NCBI RefSeq assembly: GCF_017876755.1
Contig: NZ_JAGIOO010000001.1
Span: 6,309,786 to 6,373,785 of the forward strand
Length of the DNA stretch: 64,000 bases
Source: Crossiella equi
GTDB lineage: Bacteria; Actinomycetota; Actinomycetes; Mycobacteriales; Pseudonocardiaceae
Direction of reading: 5' to 3'
A model generated the notes under the pieces. That model did not search any database, had not been told where the DNA came from, and saw only the letters and a program-made list of their open reading frames with translations. Below are positions 1-10,323 of this stretch, one piece after another. Each line of letters opens with the position of its first letter. Position 1 is the stretch's first letter. The position numbers were made by a program, and so were the translations under genes.

Positions 1-2
1 GC

Positions 3-137
3 GCCTGGCCGGTGCTCACCGAGGCCCTGCGCCGGGGCCTGGCCACCCGGATCGGCCTGGAGGACACGCTGCACCTGCCGGACGGCACGCTGGCCGAGGA
101 CAACGCGGCCCTGGTTCGCGCGGCCCAGGGGCAGTAG
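3..137 (+). CDS. 3-keto-5-aminohexanoate cleavage (BKACE, DUF849) family protein, 3' end only
   Basis: Only the last 44 codons lie in the window; the frame is open from the left edge to a TAG stop. The tail reads [13 protein letters not shown] followed by DNAALVRAA, which matches the C-terminal stretch of BKACE enzymes. These zinc-dependent enzymes condense a beta-keto acid with acetyl-CoA. The substrate cannot be read from this fragment. The next gene starts about 28 bp later and is unrelated. The family call rests on recalled motif similarity over a short piece, so it is moderate. Confidence 0.6.
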   Translation, partial: AWPVLTEALRRGLATRIGLEDTLHLPDGTLAEDNAALVRAAQGQ

Positions 138-165
138 CCGCCACTTGGCGGTGCATCCCTGGTGT

Positions 166-390
166 ATGGCACGAACAAACATCGACATCGACGAAGGCCT
201 CGTCGCCGAGGTGATGCGTCGCTACGGGCTGTCCACCAAGCGGGAAGCAGTGCACCTGGCGCTGCAACGGCTGGTTGGGCACACCGTGACCACTGATGAC
301 GTGCTCTCCCTCCGCGGTGTCGGCGGGGACGGCGACCTCGACGAGCTGCGTTCGGGGGACAGCCCGGAGGACATGTGGCGCTCTGCCTGA
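166..390 (+). CDS. vapB: VapB-type antitoxin
   Basis: A 74-residue protein beginning [20 protein letters not shown], the usual start of VapB antitoxins of the DUF2191 type: a short N-terminal DNA-binding segment and a C-terminal tail that binds the toxin. The ATG at 166 is chosen over an upstream in-frame GTG at 145 because it begins the family's conserved start. It overlaps the downstream vapC by 16 bp, which is normal for a cotranscribed toxin-antitoxin pair. Family behaviour suggests the complex represses its own promoter; no operator was identified. Confidence 0.85.
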   Translation: MARTNIDIDEGLVAEVMRRYGLSTKREAVHLALQRLVGHTVTTDDVLSLRGVGGDGDLDELRSGDSPEDMWRSA

Positions 391-785
391 TCGATACCTC
401 CGTGTGGATCGACTGGTTCCGGAACAGGGACTTCACGGCGGCCTTGACCATGGAGAAGCTCGCTCAACAGCCGGAGCTCATCGCGACCACCCAGCCGGTT
501 CTCATGGAGGTCCGGGCGGGTGCGCAGCCCGCGGTCCTCACCCGGCTGGAGGAGGTCCTGGCCGGTTCTGTGCAGCTCGACCTCGACCCGGCCGTTGACT
601 TCCACCAAGCGGCGGACCTGTACCGAGCCGTCCGGCGGGCCGGGGACACGGTGCGGTCCCTGGTCGGCTGCCTGATCGCCTCGGTCGCACTGCGCACCGG
701 AGCGAGGTTGGTGCACAAGGACATCGACTACGAACGCTTGGCCGCGGTCGCTCCCGGGCTTCGCACCATGCCATTGTTCGACTGA
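375..785 (+). CDS. vapC: VapC-type PIN-domain toxin, probably impaired
   Basis: A 136-residue PIN-domain protein starting at GTG inside the end of vapB. PIN toxins are Mg-dependent ribonucleases using a cluster of acidic residues. Visible are D7 ([11 protein letters not shown]), E45 (LMEVRAG) and the C-terminal HKDIDY segment (D116/D118). In the conserved segment before LIAS, where this family normally has Asp, the sequence reads SLVGCLIAS: residue 98 is Gly (codon GGC at 666-668). Loss of that metal ligand would be expected to weaken or abolish cleavage. The adjacent genes on the other strand are pseudogenes, which fits local decay. The fold assignment is firm; the inactivity is inferred. 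Confidence 0.85.
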   Translation: MALCLIDTSVWIDWFRNRDFTAALTMEKLAQQPELIATTQPVLMEVRAGAQPAVLTRLEEVLAGSVQLDLDPAVDFHQAADLYRAVRRAGDTVRSLVGCLIASVALRTGARLVHKDIDYERLAAVAPGLRTMPLFD

Positions 786-793
786 ACGATCCC

Positions 794-1413
794 TCACCCC
801 AGCCCGTGCTCGTACGCGTAGATCACCGCATGCACCCGCGTGCGCAGCCCGAGCTTGGCCAGCACCCGGCCGACGTGCGTGCGCGCCGTCCCCTCCCCGA
901 TCCCCAGCTCCGCCGCGAGCTCGGCGTTGCTGTGCCCGCGCGCCAGCAGCCGCAGCACCTCGCGCTCGCGGTTGGTGAGGGCCTCCGCCTCGGGGCCGGG
1001 GGAGGAGGCGGATCGCGGTCAGGTGGTGGCCCACCGCGTCGTGCAGGTAGGTCGCGGGCCAGGCGCAGGCGTTCGTTCGCGATCGCGGTGGGCAGCTCGG
1101 CCCGGCGCAGGCGGCGCGCGGTGGCCAGCCGATCCTGGTGCAGCCGCACCGCCGCGCACAGCGCACCCGCCGCGACCAGCCTGCCGGACCAACCGGGCAG
1201 GCCGGTGCCCAGGAACGCCACCGCCGCGCACAGCACGGCCACGGTCACCGGCGCCCGTCGGTGCCAGGGCAGCGGCAGGCAGATCACCAGGCTGGCCAGC
1301 GCGATCGGCCCGGACACCGTGCCGGGCTCCAGCAGGGCGCCCAGGAGCAGGCCCAGGAGGACGACCCCCGCCAGGAGCGTGTCCCGGAGCGGGGGCCGCA
1401 CGCGTGCGGTCAT
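794..1413 (-). pseudogene. two-component system remnant: sensor kinase N-terminus joined to LuxR-type regulator C-terminus
   Basis: From 1413 downward the frame encodes four hydrophobic segments and then NERLRLARDL, the lead-in to a NarL-type kinase dimerisation domain. The expected LHDAVGHHLTAI follows only after a frame change. On the minus strand ACCT is tandemly duplicated there (plus-strand AGGTAGGT at 1045-1052), adding 4 bp. Just after LTAIR (about 990-1008) the sequence changes to ALTNREREVLRLLARG, the helix-turn-helix of a LuxR/NarL response regulator, ending at 794. The kinase catalytic domain and regulator receiver domain are absent. The locus is therefore a deletion fusion plus a frameshift, not a working gene. 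Confidence 0.85.
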
Positions 1414-1524
1414 GGGGCCAGTGTTCAGGGGTGCCGGGGGCAGGAGGTCCCGAACGGCGGAAGTGCCCCGGTGCGCAGGAAGCGGTGCACGTGCCCGCGC
1501 GGGCACGGGTTGGCCGCGTAGAGG

Positions 1525-2819
1525 TTAGGTGGCGTGCGCGCCGTCCACGGTGATGTGCCGGGACCCCGGCAGCTGCGCGGTCAGCCGCCGTCCTTCCTCC
1601 ACTGTGGACACCTGGTCGTGCAGGCCGTCGGCCAGCAGCACTGGCGGGCGCGGCGCGGGCGGCACCCGGTGCGGCGCGTAACCCGGTACCCGGGGCAGGC
1701 CGGTGCGCCTCAGCGCGTTCACCCAGGCCTGCCGCCAGCCCAGCCGAGGTGCCACCGTGGCCCGGAGGTCCGCGACGATCCCGATGATCTCCTTGTACCC
1801 GGCCGGGTACGGGAAGTCCGAGCAGCTGATGAGGCGGTTGACGTCGGTCTCCACCGGCACCGGGGGCAGCCCGACCAGCTTGTTGGCATCACCGGCGGCG
1901 GCCTCCGCGATGCCCTCGGCCAGCCGCGGCCACTCCCGCTCGAAGTCCACGTGCGTGCTGGTGGTGATCCGCGCGGCGGCGCCCGGCCCGTCCACCACCG
2001 CACCCGGTGCCGGGACCGGCTCGCGTTAGGCCCGCGCGAGGAGGTCCTCCCAGACCCGCACGGGATTTCGCCCGTGCAGGGCACAGAACGGCGTGCTGTC
2101 ACACCACCGGGCGAACCTGTGCAGGTTGCGCTCGGTCACCTCGGCCCGTGCGGCCACCCAGTCCCGCTGCACGCGTGGTGTGGTCGAACACGCTGTCCAT
2201 GAAGAACCGGCCTACCCGGTGCGGGAACAGGCTCAGGTAGGCCTGGCCGAACACGGTGCCGTAGGAGTTGCCCAGGTGGTGCAGCCGAGGCTCGCCCAGC
2301 GCGGCCCGCACGGCGTCCAGGTCGTGCGCCACCTGACGGCTGTCCAGGTGCCCGGCCAGGGGACCGGCGGCGGCCGTGCAACCCTCGCCGAACACCCGGC
2401 TGGCCTCGGTGTGCGCGTCGAAGGCGGCCCGGGTGGGGAAGGTCCACTCCAGCGGCATCGGCGCCGGGGACGGGCAGCGCACGCCCGCGCGGGTCGAACA
2501 GCACCACGTCGAACCACTGGGTCAGGTCCGCGAACTGCCCGCCCAGCTGCGGCAACAGGTCGATGACCGCGGCGGGTCCGCCGGGGTTGACCACCAGCGA
2601 GCCCAGGCGGGCGGCCGGGTCCCGGGCGGGCAGCCGGGCCAGCGCCAAGTCGCAGCGGGGCCCGCCCGGCTCGGCGTGGTCCACGGGCAGTGACAGCGTC
2701 GCGCACTGCCGCCCGCCACCGCAGTCGGTCCAGCCCGGCGACGGTGCGGCGACCGCGGGCGGGGCGGTCAGGCCGGAGCTGAGCACGGCGCCCAGCAGGA
2801 GGGGGATTCCGAATCTCAC
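1525..2819 (-). pseudogene. secreted alpha/beta hydrolase of the tripeptidyl aminopeptidase (S33) type, broken
   Basis: Read from 2819 downward: a signal peptide (MRFGIPLLLGAVLSSGLTAP), then an S33-like domain with FDPRG, nucleophile motif GNSYGT, and a C-terminal segment ending VDGAHAT that carries the catalytic His. These pieces lie in different frames. A small deletion after FDPRG (about 2490) removes the usual VGRS-like residues and shifts frame. A second shift occurs near 2165-2180, and a third follows a TAA stop near 2028. With three lesions the gene cannot make a full enzyme. Intact relatives release N-terminal tripeptides outside the cell. Confidence 0.85.
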
Positions 2820-2904
2820 CCGGCCAGGCTGACCCGGCCGGAGCCACCGCCGCGTCTGCGGATCCGCAGACGCGGAGCCCGGGGCGTCCTGCTACCGGGC
2901 AGGA

Positions 2905-3561
2905 TCAGTCGGGCAGCACAACCGAGACGATGCCCGCCAGGTGCGCGAGCCGGGCGACCTCGGCGGCGCGGAACATCGGTCCGCCCGGACGCCCCACGAG
3001 CACCACCCGGTCCGCCCTGCCCAGCGGCGTGGCGGCCAGCTCGGTGCCCAGCTCCTGCCAGGTGTCGGGCACCCACGGCTCCTCGCCGTCCAGCACGGTG
3101 GCCTTGGGCAGCGGCAGCCACGGCAGCTCGATCGCCCGCGTCTCCGGGGCGGCGCTGCTGGCGGCCAGCCGGTGCGGCTGCCCCTTGGCGTCGGTGCCCA
3201 CGATGACGGCCCAGCCTGCGCGGATTATCCGCGGCACGCCCTCGGCGAAGATCTCCAGGCCCTTGCGGGGCTCGGCCGCGACCTCCTCCACCAGCTCCAG
3301 CTCGCGGTGGGTGTTGAGGATGCCCGCGTACGGCCGGACCGCGTCGACCTCGACCCCCTCCACGGACTCGGCCGCGGTGATCAGCACGTCCGGCAGCCGC
3401 CCGGACGGCAGCTCGACCACGAGGTCGTCGATGGCCAGTCCGGCGCCGCGCTCGACGACGTCGACGCTGAGGATGTCGGCCCCGATCTCACCAAGAGCCG
3501 ACGCGACCGCGCCCAGGGTGCCGGGACGGTCGGGCAGCTGCACGCGGATCAGGAAGGACAC
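2905..3561 (-). CDS. ACT-domain amino-acid-binding protein
   Basis: A 218-residue protein from a GTG start. The N-terminal ACT domain reads FLIRVQLPDRPGTLGAVASA and is followed by a second, less clear domain. ACT domains bind amino acids as regulatory ligands. The longer reading frame upstream is rejected because residues 1-40 look like untranslated Cys/Gly/Pro-rich sequence. It is divergent from gatC across a 200-bp gap, the same arrangement as next to gatC in mycobacteria as recalled. The ligand and partner are unknown. Confidence 0.8.
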   Translation of the reverse strand: MSFLIRVQLPDRPGTLGAVASALGEIGADILSVDVVERGAGLAIDDLVVELPSGRLPDVLITAAESVEGVEVDAVRPYAGILNTHRELELVEEVAAEPRKGLEIFAEGVPRIIRAGWAVIVGTDAKGQPHRLAASSAAPETRAIELPWLPLPKATVLDGEEPWVPDTWQELGTELAATPLGRADRVVLVGRPGGPMFRAAEVARLAHLAGIVSVVLPD

Positions 3562-3761
3562 GGCCGACGATTCTCGCAGACCGGTCCGACATGCCCGAGC
3601 CTGGCGTCCACATCCTGGGCAGAGGTGCCCGCTGACCGGGCCGGGAGCGGCTTCGTCGCCGGGTGTGACGGCCCTGGCCACAACCCGTTCGGAACCGCCC
3701 GGGGGTGCGCCATAGACTCAAGGCTCGCATCGCGGCAGAAAATCTTTCAGGGAGTCCACCA

Positions 3762-4061
3762 GTGCCCACCATCTCGCGCGACGAGGTAGCGCACCTGGCC
3801 AGGCTGGCCAGGCTCGCCGTCACCGACGCCGAACTGGACCTGTTCGCAGGCCAGCTCGACGGCATCATCCAGGCGGTGGCCAAGGTCAGCGAGGTAGCGG
3901 ACCAGGACGTCCCGCCCACCTCGCACTCGGTGCCGCTCACCAACGTCTTCCGCGAGGACGTCGTCCGGCCGTCGCTGTCCCGCGAGGACGTGCTCGCCTC
4001 GGCGCCCGCCGCCGAGGACGGCCGGTTCCGCGTGCCGCGCATCCTGGGCGAGGAGGCCTGA
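3762..4061 (+). CDS. gatC: aspartyl/glutamyl-tRNA amidotransferase subunit C
   Basis: A 99-residue subunit starting at GTG 3762, 8 nt after a GGAG ribosome site at 3751-3754. The conserved start [17 protein letters not shown] and the end [14 protein letters not shown] are typical of GatC, the small scaffold that wraps GatA and GatB. It is the first gene of gatC-gatA-(88 aa)-gatB, with 2 bp to gatA. The complex amidates Glu-tRNA(Gln), and in some species Asp-tRNA(Asn), in the cytoplasm. Confidence 0.96.
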   Translation: MPTISRDEVAHLARLARLAVTDAELDLFAGQLDGIIQAVAKVSEVADQDVPPTSHSVPLTNVFREDVVRPSLSREDVLASAPAAEDGRFRVPRILGEEA

Positions 4062-4063
4062 GC

Positions 4064-5580
<1,517 letters not shown>

Positions 5581-5584
<4 letters not shown>

Positions 5585-5847
5585 GCGAGCGCGAGCGGGA
5601 GGACACCCGCCAGGCGGTCGGCCAGGTGCTGCGGGGCATCGAACTGTTCCCGCTGCCCGAGGGCTGGACCCCCATCGAGGCACTCGCCGTGGTGAAGTGC
5701 CTCGACGCCAGTGGCACGCCCACCTGGTGCACCCGGCGCACCGCCGGGATCAACGACGAGGAACTGCTCGGCACGATGGTGCTGCAGTCCGAGCTGCTCA
5801 AGCGGGACATCCTGTCCGACTGGGAGGACGACGGCGATGACGACTGA
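5581..5847 (+). CDS. small conserved-looking protein within the gat operon
   Basis: An 88-residue acidic protein starting at a GTG that overlaps the gatA stop by 4 bp and ending 11 bp inside gatB. No known domain is recognised. The centre has [21 protein letters not shown] and a WCTRRTAG segment, and the end is a run of Asp. Tight overlap on both sides and normal codon use argue that it is real and cotranslated with GatA and GatB. Its location suggests a role tied to the amidotransferase, but this is context only. Confidence 0.75.
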
Positions 5848-7351
5848 CGTCACGGCAGATCTGCTGCCCTTCACCGACGTGGTCGAGCGCTTCGACCCCG
5901 TCATGGGCCTGGAAGTGCACGTCGAGCTGCACACCAACACCAAGATGTTCTGCGGCTGCCCCACGCGGTTCGGCGGCGAGCCGAACACGCAGGTCTGCCC
6001 GACCTGCCTGGGCCTGCCGGGCTCGCTGCCCGTGGTCAACGCCAAGGGCGTCGAGTCGGCCATCCGCATCGGCCTGGCGCTGAACTGCGACATCGCCGAG
6101 TGGTGCCGCTTCGCGCGGAAGAACTACTTCTACCCGGACATGCCGAAGAACTTCCAGACCTCCCAGTACGACGAGCCGATCGCCTTCAACGGCTACCTGG
6201 ACGTCGTGCTGGACGACGGCGAGGTCTTCCGGGTCGACATCGAGCGCGCCCACATGGAGGAGGACACCGGCAAGTCGCTGCACGTCGGTGGCGCCACGGG
6301 CCGCATCCACGGCGCGGACCACTCGCTGCTGGACTACAACCGCGCGGGCGTCCCCCTGATCGAGATCGTCACCAAGCCGATCACGGGCACGGGCGAACGC
6401 GCCCCGGAGGTCGCACGCGCCTACGTGAGCGCGCTCCGCGACCTGCTCAAGGCCCTGGACGTCTCTGACGTCCGCATGGACCAGGGCTCGCTGCGCTGCG
6501 ACGCGAACGTCTCCCTGATGCCGAAGGGCACCACGGTGTTCGGCACCCGCTCGGAGACCAAGAACGTCAACTCCCTGCGCAGCGTCGAACGCGCGGTCCA
6601 CTTCGAGATGCGCCGCCACGCCACGGTCCTGTCCGAGGGCGGCACGATCATCCAGGAGACCCGCCACTTCGACGAGTCCACGGGCAGCACCCGCGCCGGT
6701 CGCCGCAAGGAGACCAGCGAGGACTACCGCTACTTCCCGGAACCGGACCTGGTCCCGATCGCCCCCTCCCGCGAGTGGGTGGAGGAACTGAGGGCCACCC
6801 TCCCGGAACTCCCGTGGGCCCGCCGCAAGCGCATCCAGGAAAGCTGGAACCTCACCGACGAGGAACTCCGCGACCTGGTGAACGCAGGCGCCCTGGACCT
6901 CGTGGCGGCCACGGTCGACGCGGGCGCCCCGCCAGCGGAAGCCCGCTCCTGGTGGGTCTCCTACCTCTCCCAGCAGGCCAACACCCAGGGCGTCGACCTG
7001 ACGGCCCTGGCCATCACCCCGGCCCAGGTAGCCCGAGTGATCGCCCTGGTCACCGAAGGCAAACTGACCAACAAGCTGGCCCGCCAGGTCGTCGACGGCG
7101 TCCTGGCAGGCGAGGGCGAACCCGACGCGGTGGTCGAGTCCCGAGGCCTGGTCGTGGTCTCGGACGACTCGGCGCTGTACGCGGCGATCGACGAGGCCCT
7201 GGCCGCCCAGCCGGACGTGGCGGACAAGATCCGCTCCGGCAAGGTCGCCGCCGCGGGCGCGGTCGTGGGCGCGGTCATGAAGGCCACCAAGGGCCAGGCC
7301 GACGCGAAGCGCGTACGAGAGCTCGTCCTGGAACGCTGCGGCCAGGCATAA
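5837..7351 (+). CDS. gatB: aspartyl/glutamyl-tRNA amidotransferase subunit B
   Basis: A 504-residue subunit that binds and activates misacylated tRNA. The start at ATG 5837 gives [12 protein letters not shown] followed by the conserved [35 protein letters not shown] and [16 protein letters not shown] follow. The C-terminal part is the YqeY-like tail domain. It overlaps the preceding small gene by 11 bp and is followed by a strong terminator at 7358, closing the gat operon. Confidence 0.97.
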   Translation: MTTDVTADLLPFTDVVERFDPVMGLEVHVELHTNTKMFCGCPTRFGGEPNTQVCPTCLGLPGSLPVVNAKGVESAIRIGLALNCDIAEWCRFARKNYFYPDMPKNFQTSQYDEPIAFNGYLDVVLDDGEVFRVDIERAHMEEDTGKSLHVGGATGRIHGADHSLLDYNRAGVPLIEIVTKPITGTGERAPEVARAYVSALRDLLKALDVSDVRMDQGSLRCDANVSLMPKGTTVFGTRSETKNVNSLRSVERAVHFEMRRHATVLSEGGTIIQETRHFDESTGSTRAGRRKETSEDYRYFPEPDLVPIAPSREWVEELRATLPELPWARRKRIQESWNLTDEELRDLVNAGALDLVAATVDAGAPPAEARSWWVSYLSQQANTQGVDLTALAITPAQVARVIALVTEGKLTNKLARQVVDGVLAGEGEPDAVVESRGLVVVSDDSALYAAIDEALAAQPDVADKIRSGKVAAAGAVVGAVMKATKGQADAKRVRELVLERCGQA

Positions 7352-7357
7352 GAGCCA

Positions 7358-7403
7358 AAGCAAAGAAACGCCCCGGTGCAACCCACACCGGGGCGTTTTG
7401 CTT
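7358..7403 (+). terminator. Rho-independent terminator of the gat operon
   Basis: GCCCCGGTG and CACCGGGGC form a perfect stem with a 7-nt loop, extended by A-rich 5' bases pairing with the T-rich tail GTTTTGCTT. It lies 6 bp after the gatB stop. The A/T symmetry means it can also serve the convergent lipoprotein gene. Confidence 0.88.
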
Positions 7404-7445
7404 GTGACTTTGGGCTGCGGAGCAGCCAGAAGATCCGCTGGCGCG

Positions 7446-8621
7446 TTAGTCGACGCCGTTCCCACCCTGTTGCTGGCGCTGCATGACCCAAACCCGGTCA
7501 TCGCTGGACACCGGCTTCCCGCCGCCCTTGTTCACAGTCCCCACGAACGCGTGCGAGCCGTCCGGGAGCATGTCCATGGCGCTCAGCCGCCCGTACACGT
7601 TCTCCATCAACGGCGCGGGCCGCCCGGTGAACGCCCCGGTGTTGCTGATCGACAGGCTGAACAGCTGAGCACCTTCGGCCTGCGCGACGACCAACATGTC
7701 GGGGAACGCCGCACACCCACCGACCCCGGGCCGGTTCGGCCAGGTCCACGCCGGGTTCCCGAGCGGCTTGCCCACCGCGAGCTTGTACACGACGTCCTGG
7801 CGCTCAGCCCGGTCGGTGACCCACGTCGTGGCGAAGTCCGCCGTGGTGCAGATCCCGCCCGGCGAGGTCAGCCCGTTGGCGACCACCGCACTCCCCGGAT
7901 CCGGGTTCCCGTCCGCGGGCTTGCCCTGCGCGTTGATCCGCAGCACCTTCCCGGCCAACGACTTCGGATCCGAAGCCGCCCCGGCGTTGCCCGCGTTCCC
8001 GGTGGCCACGAGCAGCGCCCCGGACCGGTCCTTGGCCAGCGCGCCCGCGTTGTTCCGGGCCCCACGCGGAATCCCGGTGAGGATGGGCTTCGGCCCGTCG
8101 CCCTTCGCGATCCGGATGACCCGGTTGTCCGACCCAGTCGTGACCAGCGCGAACACCAGCTCGTCCTCGCGGTAGGCAGGCGAGAGGGTGAGCCCGGTGA
8201 GTCCACCGCCACCCGCCGTGTCCACCGGCACCTTCGCGAACTCCACCGGTGCCTGGCCCTGCTGCACCCGCAGGATCCGCCCGGTCGTCCGCTCCGCGAC
8301 CAGCGCCGACTGGCCGTCCGGCAGGGCGGCGATCGCCGACACCGGTTCCAGGCAGGTCGCGATGACCACGGGGTCGAAGTCCTTGCAGCCGTCCGGCGGC
8401 GGCACCGGGGTGCGGGGGCCGCCCTGCGGGGGCTGCTGACCGCCGCCGCCACCGTTCCCGCCGCCGCCCGGCGGTGGGCCGCCCTGCGGCTGGAGCTTGG
8501 GCTGGGGGGTCCACTCCGCCTGCTGCACCTCCGGGAAGGAAGCACAGCCGGAGACCAGCAGCGCGAGCGTCACGAACCCGGCGAGGGCCGCCTTCCGTCG
8601 TGTCGAACCCGTGGCTGGCAT
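7446..8621 (-). CDS. secreted lipoprotein of the glucose/sorbosone dehydrogenase (PQQ-type propeller) family
   Basis: A 391-residue protein with an N-terminal lipoprotein signal ending in the lipobox LVSGCAS, so Cys26 should be lipidated and the protein anchored outside the membrane. Residues about 40-75 are a Pro/Gly/Gln-rich linker with a poly-Gly run. The rest is a beta-propeller with SAIAALPDGQSALVAERTTG, GLTGLTLSPAY and AGKVLRINAQG motifs, as in soluble PQQ sugar dehydrogenases. Whether PQQ is bound cannot be told. It is transcribed alone, divergent from the hydroxyacid dehydrogenase. Confidence 0.85.
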   Translation of the reverse strand: MPATGSTRRKAALAGFVTLALLVSGCASFPEVQQAEWTPQPKLQPQGGPPPGGGGNGGGGGQQPPQGGPRTPVPPPDGCKDFDPVVIATCLEPVSAIAALPDGQSALVAERTTGRILRVQQGQAPVEFAKVPVDTAGGGGLTGLTLSPAYREDELVFALVTTGSDNRVIRIAKGDGPKPILTGIPRGARNNAGALAKDRSGALLVATGNAGNAGAASDPKSLAGKVLRINAQGKPADGNPDPGSAVVANGLTSPGGICTTADFATTWVTDRAERQDVVYKLAVGKPLGNPAWTWPNRPGVGGCAAFPDMLVVAQAEGAQLFSLSISNTGAFTGRPAPLMENVYGRLSAMDMLPDGSHAFVGTVNKGGGKPVSSDDRVWVMQRQQQGGNGVD

Positions 8622-8670
8622 GTCCTCCAGGGTAGGCGGGCGCAGGTGAACCCGGGGTTAGAGTGCGTTC

Positions 8671-9594
8671 GTGACCTTGACCGTGCTGCTCCCCGACTAC
8701 CCTGGCGCCGTGGAGCTGGTCTCCGCGATCGACGGCGTGCGGGTGGTCCCGTACGACCCCCAGGACCAGCTCAACCTGCCCGCCGAGGCGGACCAGGCCG
8801 AGGTGTTCGTGCCGCCGTTCCTGGCCGCGCGCAAGCTCGTGCCGCTGGCCCTGGGCATGCCCAAGCTGCGGCTGGTCCAGCTGCTCAGCGCCGGGGCCGA
8901 GGCCTGGATCGGGGCGCTGCCCGAGCACGTCGCGCTGTCCAACTGCCGGGGCGCGCACGGGGGCAGCACCGCCGAGTGGGCGGTCGGGGCGCTGCTGTCG
9001 ATCTACCGCGACTTCCGCGAGTTCGACGCCGCCCAGCGCGAGGGCCGCTGGGCCTACCACCAGACCGACACGCTCCAGGACAAGAAGGTCCTCGTCGTCG
9101 GTGCCGGGGACCTCGGCCGCGAGCTGGAGCGGCGCCTGCTGCCCTTCGACACCCAGGTCACCCTGGTCGGGCGCACCGCGCGCGGGGACGTCCGCGGTGA
9201 GGAAGAGCTGCCCGAGCTGCTCGGCCAGTACGACGTGGTCATCGTGGTGGTGCCGATGACCGAGGACACCCGGCACCTGGTCGACGCCGAGTTCCTCGCG
9301 CACATGGCCGACGGCGCCATCCTGGTCAACGGCGCCCGCGGCCCCGTCGTCGACACCGACGCGCTGCTCGCTGAGCTCACCTCGGGCCGCCTGCGCGCCG
9401 CCCTGGACGTCACCGACCCCGAGCCGCTGCCCGAGGGGCACCCGCTGTGGAGTGCGCCGAACCTGCTGCTCACCCCGCACGTGGCGGGCAGCGTGGCCGG
9501 TCAGCACCAGCGCGCGTTCCGGATCGTGGCCCGCCAGATCGGGCTGTTCGCGCGGGGCGAGGAGCCGGAGAACCTCATCCGCGGCACCTACTGA
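8671..9594 (+). CDS. D-isomer-specific 2-hydroxyacid dehydrogenase
   Basis: A 307-residue enzyme starting at GTG. The NAD(P)-binding segment is VLVVGAGDLGRELERRLLPF. The catalytic region contains NGARGPVVDTDALL (Arg), DVTDPEPLPEGHPLW (Glu) and LLLTPHVAGS (His). The family interconverts 2-oxo acids and D-2-hydroxy acids. The glycine motif is GAGDLG rather than the commoner GLGxIG. It shares a divergent promoter region of about 50 bp with the lipoprotein gene. The exact substrate is not predictable. Confidence 0.9.
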   Translation: MTLTVLLPDYPGAVELVSAIDGVRVVPYDPQDQLNLPAEADQAEVFVPPFLAARKLVPLALGMPKLRLVQLLSAGAEAWIGALPEHVALSNCRGAHGGSTAEWAVGALLSIYRDFREFDAAQREGRWAYHQTDTLQDKKVLVVGAGDLGRELERRLLPFDTQVTLVGRTARGDVRGEEELPELLGQYDVVIVVVPMTEDTRHLVDAEFLAHMADGAILVNGARGPVVDTDALLAELTSGRLRAALDVTDPEPLPEGHPLWSAPNLLLTPHVAGSVAGQHQRAFRIVARQIGLFARGEEPENLIRGTY

Positions 9595-9656
9595 CAGCGA
9601 GCTGACACGCCGCGCCGGGTCGCCGGACCGCCCGGTTTCCCCTAGCCTGCCGTGGC

Positions 9657-10286
9657 GTGAGCACTCACGACGACACCCCCGGAACCAGCGGGGGCGCGCA
9701 CCACTTCGACGACGCGGGGTACAGCACCGGCACCACGGCGGCGCTGCCCGTCAACCAGGGTGACGGTGACACCGTGCGGCGCAAGCCGTTCGCGTGGAAC
9801 GGTGGGGCGGACCTCGGTCTGCTCGTGCTGCGGCTCGTGCTCGGTGGCACCTTCATCGCGCACGGCGCGCAGAAGCTCTTCGGCGCCTTCGGCGGTCCGG
9901 GCATCAACGGGTTCGCGCAGTACCTGGAGTCCTTCAACTTCCAGCAGACGCGCATCCTGGCCTACGTCACCGCGGTCACCGAGCTCGGCGGCGGCGCGCT
10001 GCTCGTGCTCGGCTTCCTCACCCCGCTCGGCGCGGCGGGCCTGCTCGGCGTGATGATCAACGTGGTCACGCTGAAGTGGAACACCGGGTTCTTCCTCGGC
10101 CAGAACGGCGGGTTCGAGTTCGACCTGGTGCTCGGTTCGATCGCGGCCGCGCTGCTCTTCCTCGGCCCCGGCCGGGTGAGCCTGGACAACGGCCGCGCCT
10201 GGGCACGCGTCCCGCTGCCGTGGGGCGTGCTGTTCCTACTGGTGGCCGCCGGTTCCGCGGTGGTCACGCTCGTGGTCCTGCGCTGA
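9657..10286 (+). CDS. DoxX family membrane protein
   Basis: A 209-residue protein from a GTG start. About 50 hydrophilic residues precede four predicted membrane segments, beginning LGLLVLRLVLGGTFIAHGAQKLFG, interrupted here between halves of the first helix and its conserved HGAQKLFG motif. GGPGINGFAQYLE and ELGGGALLVLGFLTP also fit DoxX. In mycobacteria DoxX proteins work with thiol-redox partners, but no such partner is adjacent. The extended N-terminus is longer than usual. Confidence 0.88.
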   Translation: MSTHDDTPGTSGGAHHFDDAGYSTGTTAALPVNQGDGDTVRRKPFAWNGGADLGLLVLRLVLGGTFIAHGAQKLFGAFGGPGINGFAQYLESFNFQQTRILAYVTAVTELGGGALLVLGFLTPLGAAGLLGVMINVVTLKWNTGFFLGQNGGFEFDLVLGSIAAALLFLGPGRVSLDNGRAWARVPLPWGVLFLLVAAGSAVVTLVVLR

Positions 10287-10290
10287 TGTC

Positions 10291-10317
10291 GGGGGCCCGC
10301 CACCGCGGCGGGCCCCC
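10291..10317. terminator. bidirectional terminator between doxX and ilvD
   Basis: Perfect inverted repeat GGGGGCCCGCC / GGCGGGCCCCC with a 5-nt loop lies between the stops of two convergent genes. There is no clear T run, as is common at this GC content. Confidence 0.75.
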
Positions 10318-10323
10318 ACAGCA

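Noticed and set aside
794-2819. Insertion sequence as the cause of the broken genes
   Set aside because: No transposase fragment, terminal inverted repeats or target duplication was found; the lesions are small indels and one deletion.
2820-2904. Small gene or regulatory element between the broken hydrolase and the ACT-domain gene
   Set aside because: Only a GC-rich TCTGCGGATCCGCAGA dyad, probably a terminator, is seen; no start or ribosome site.
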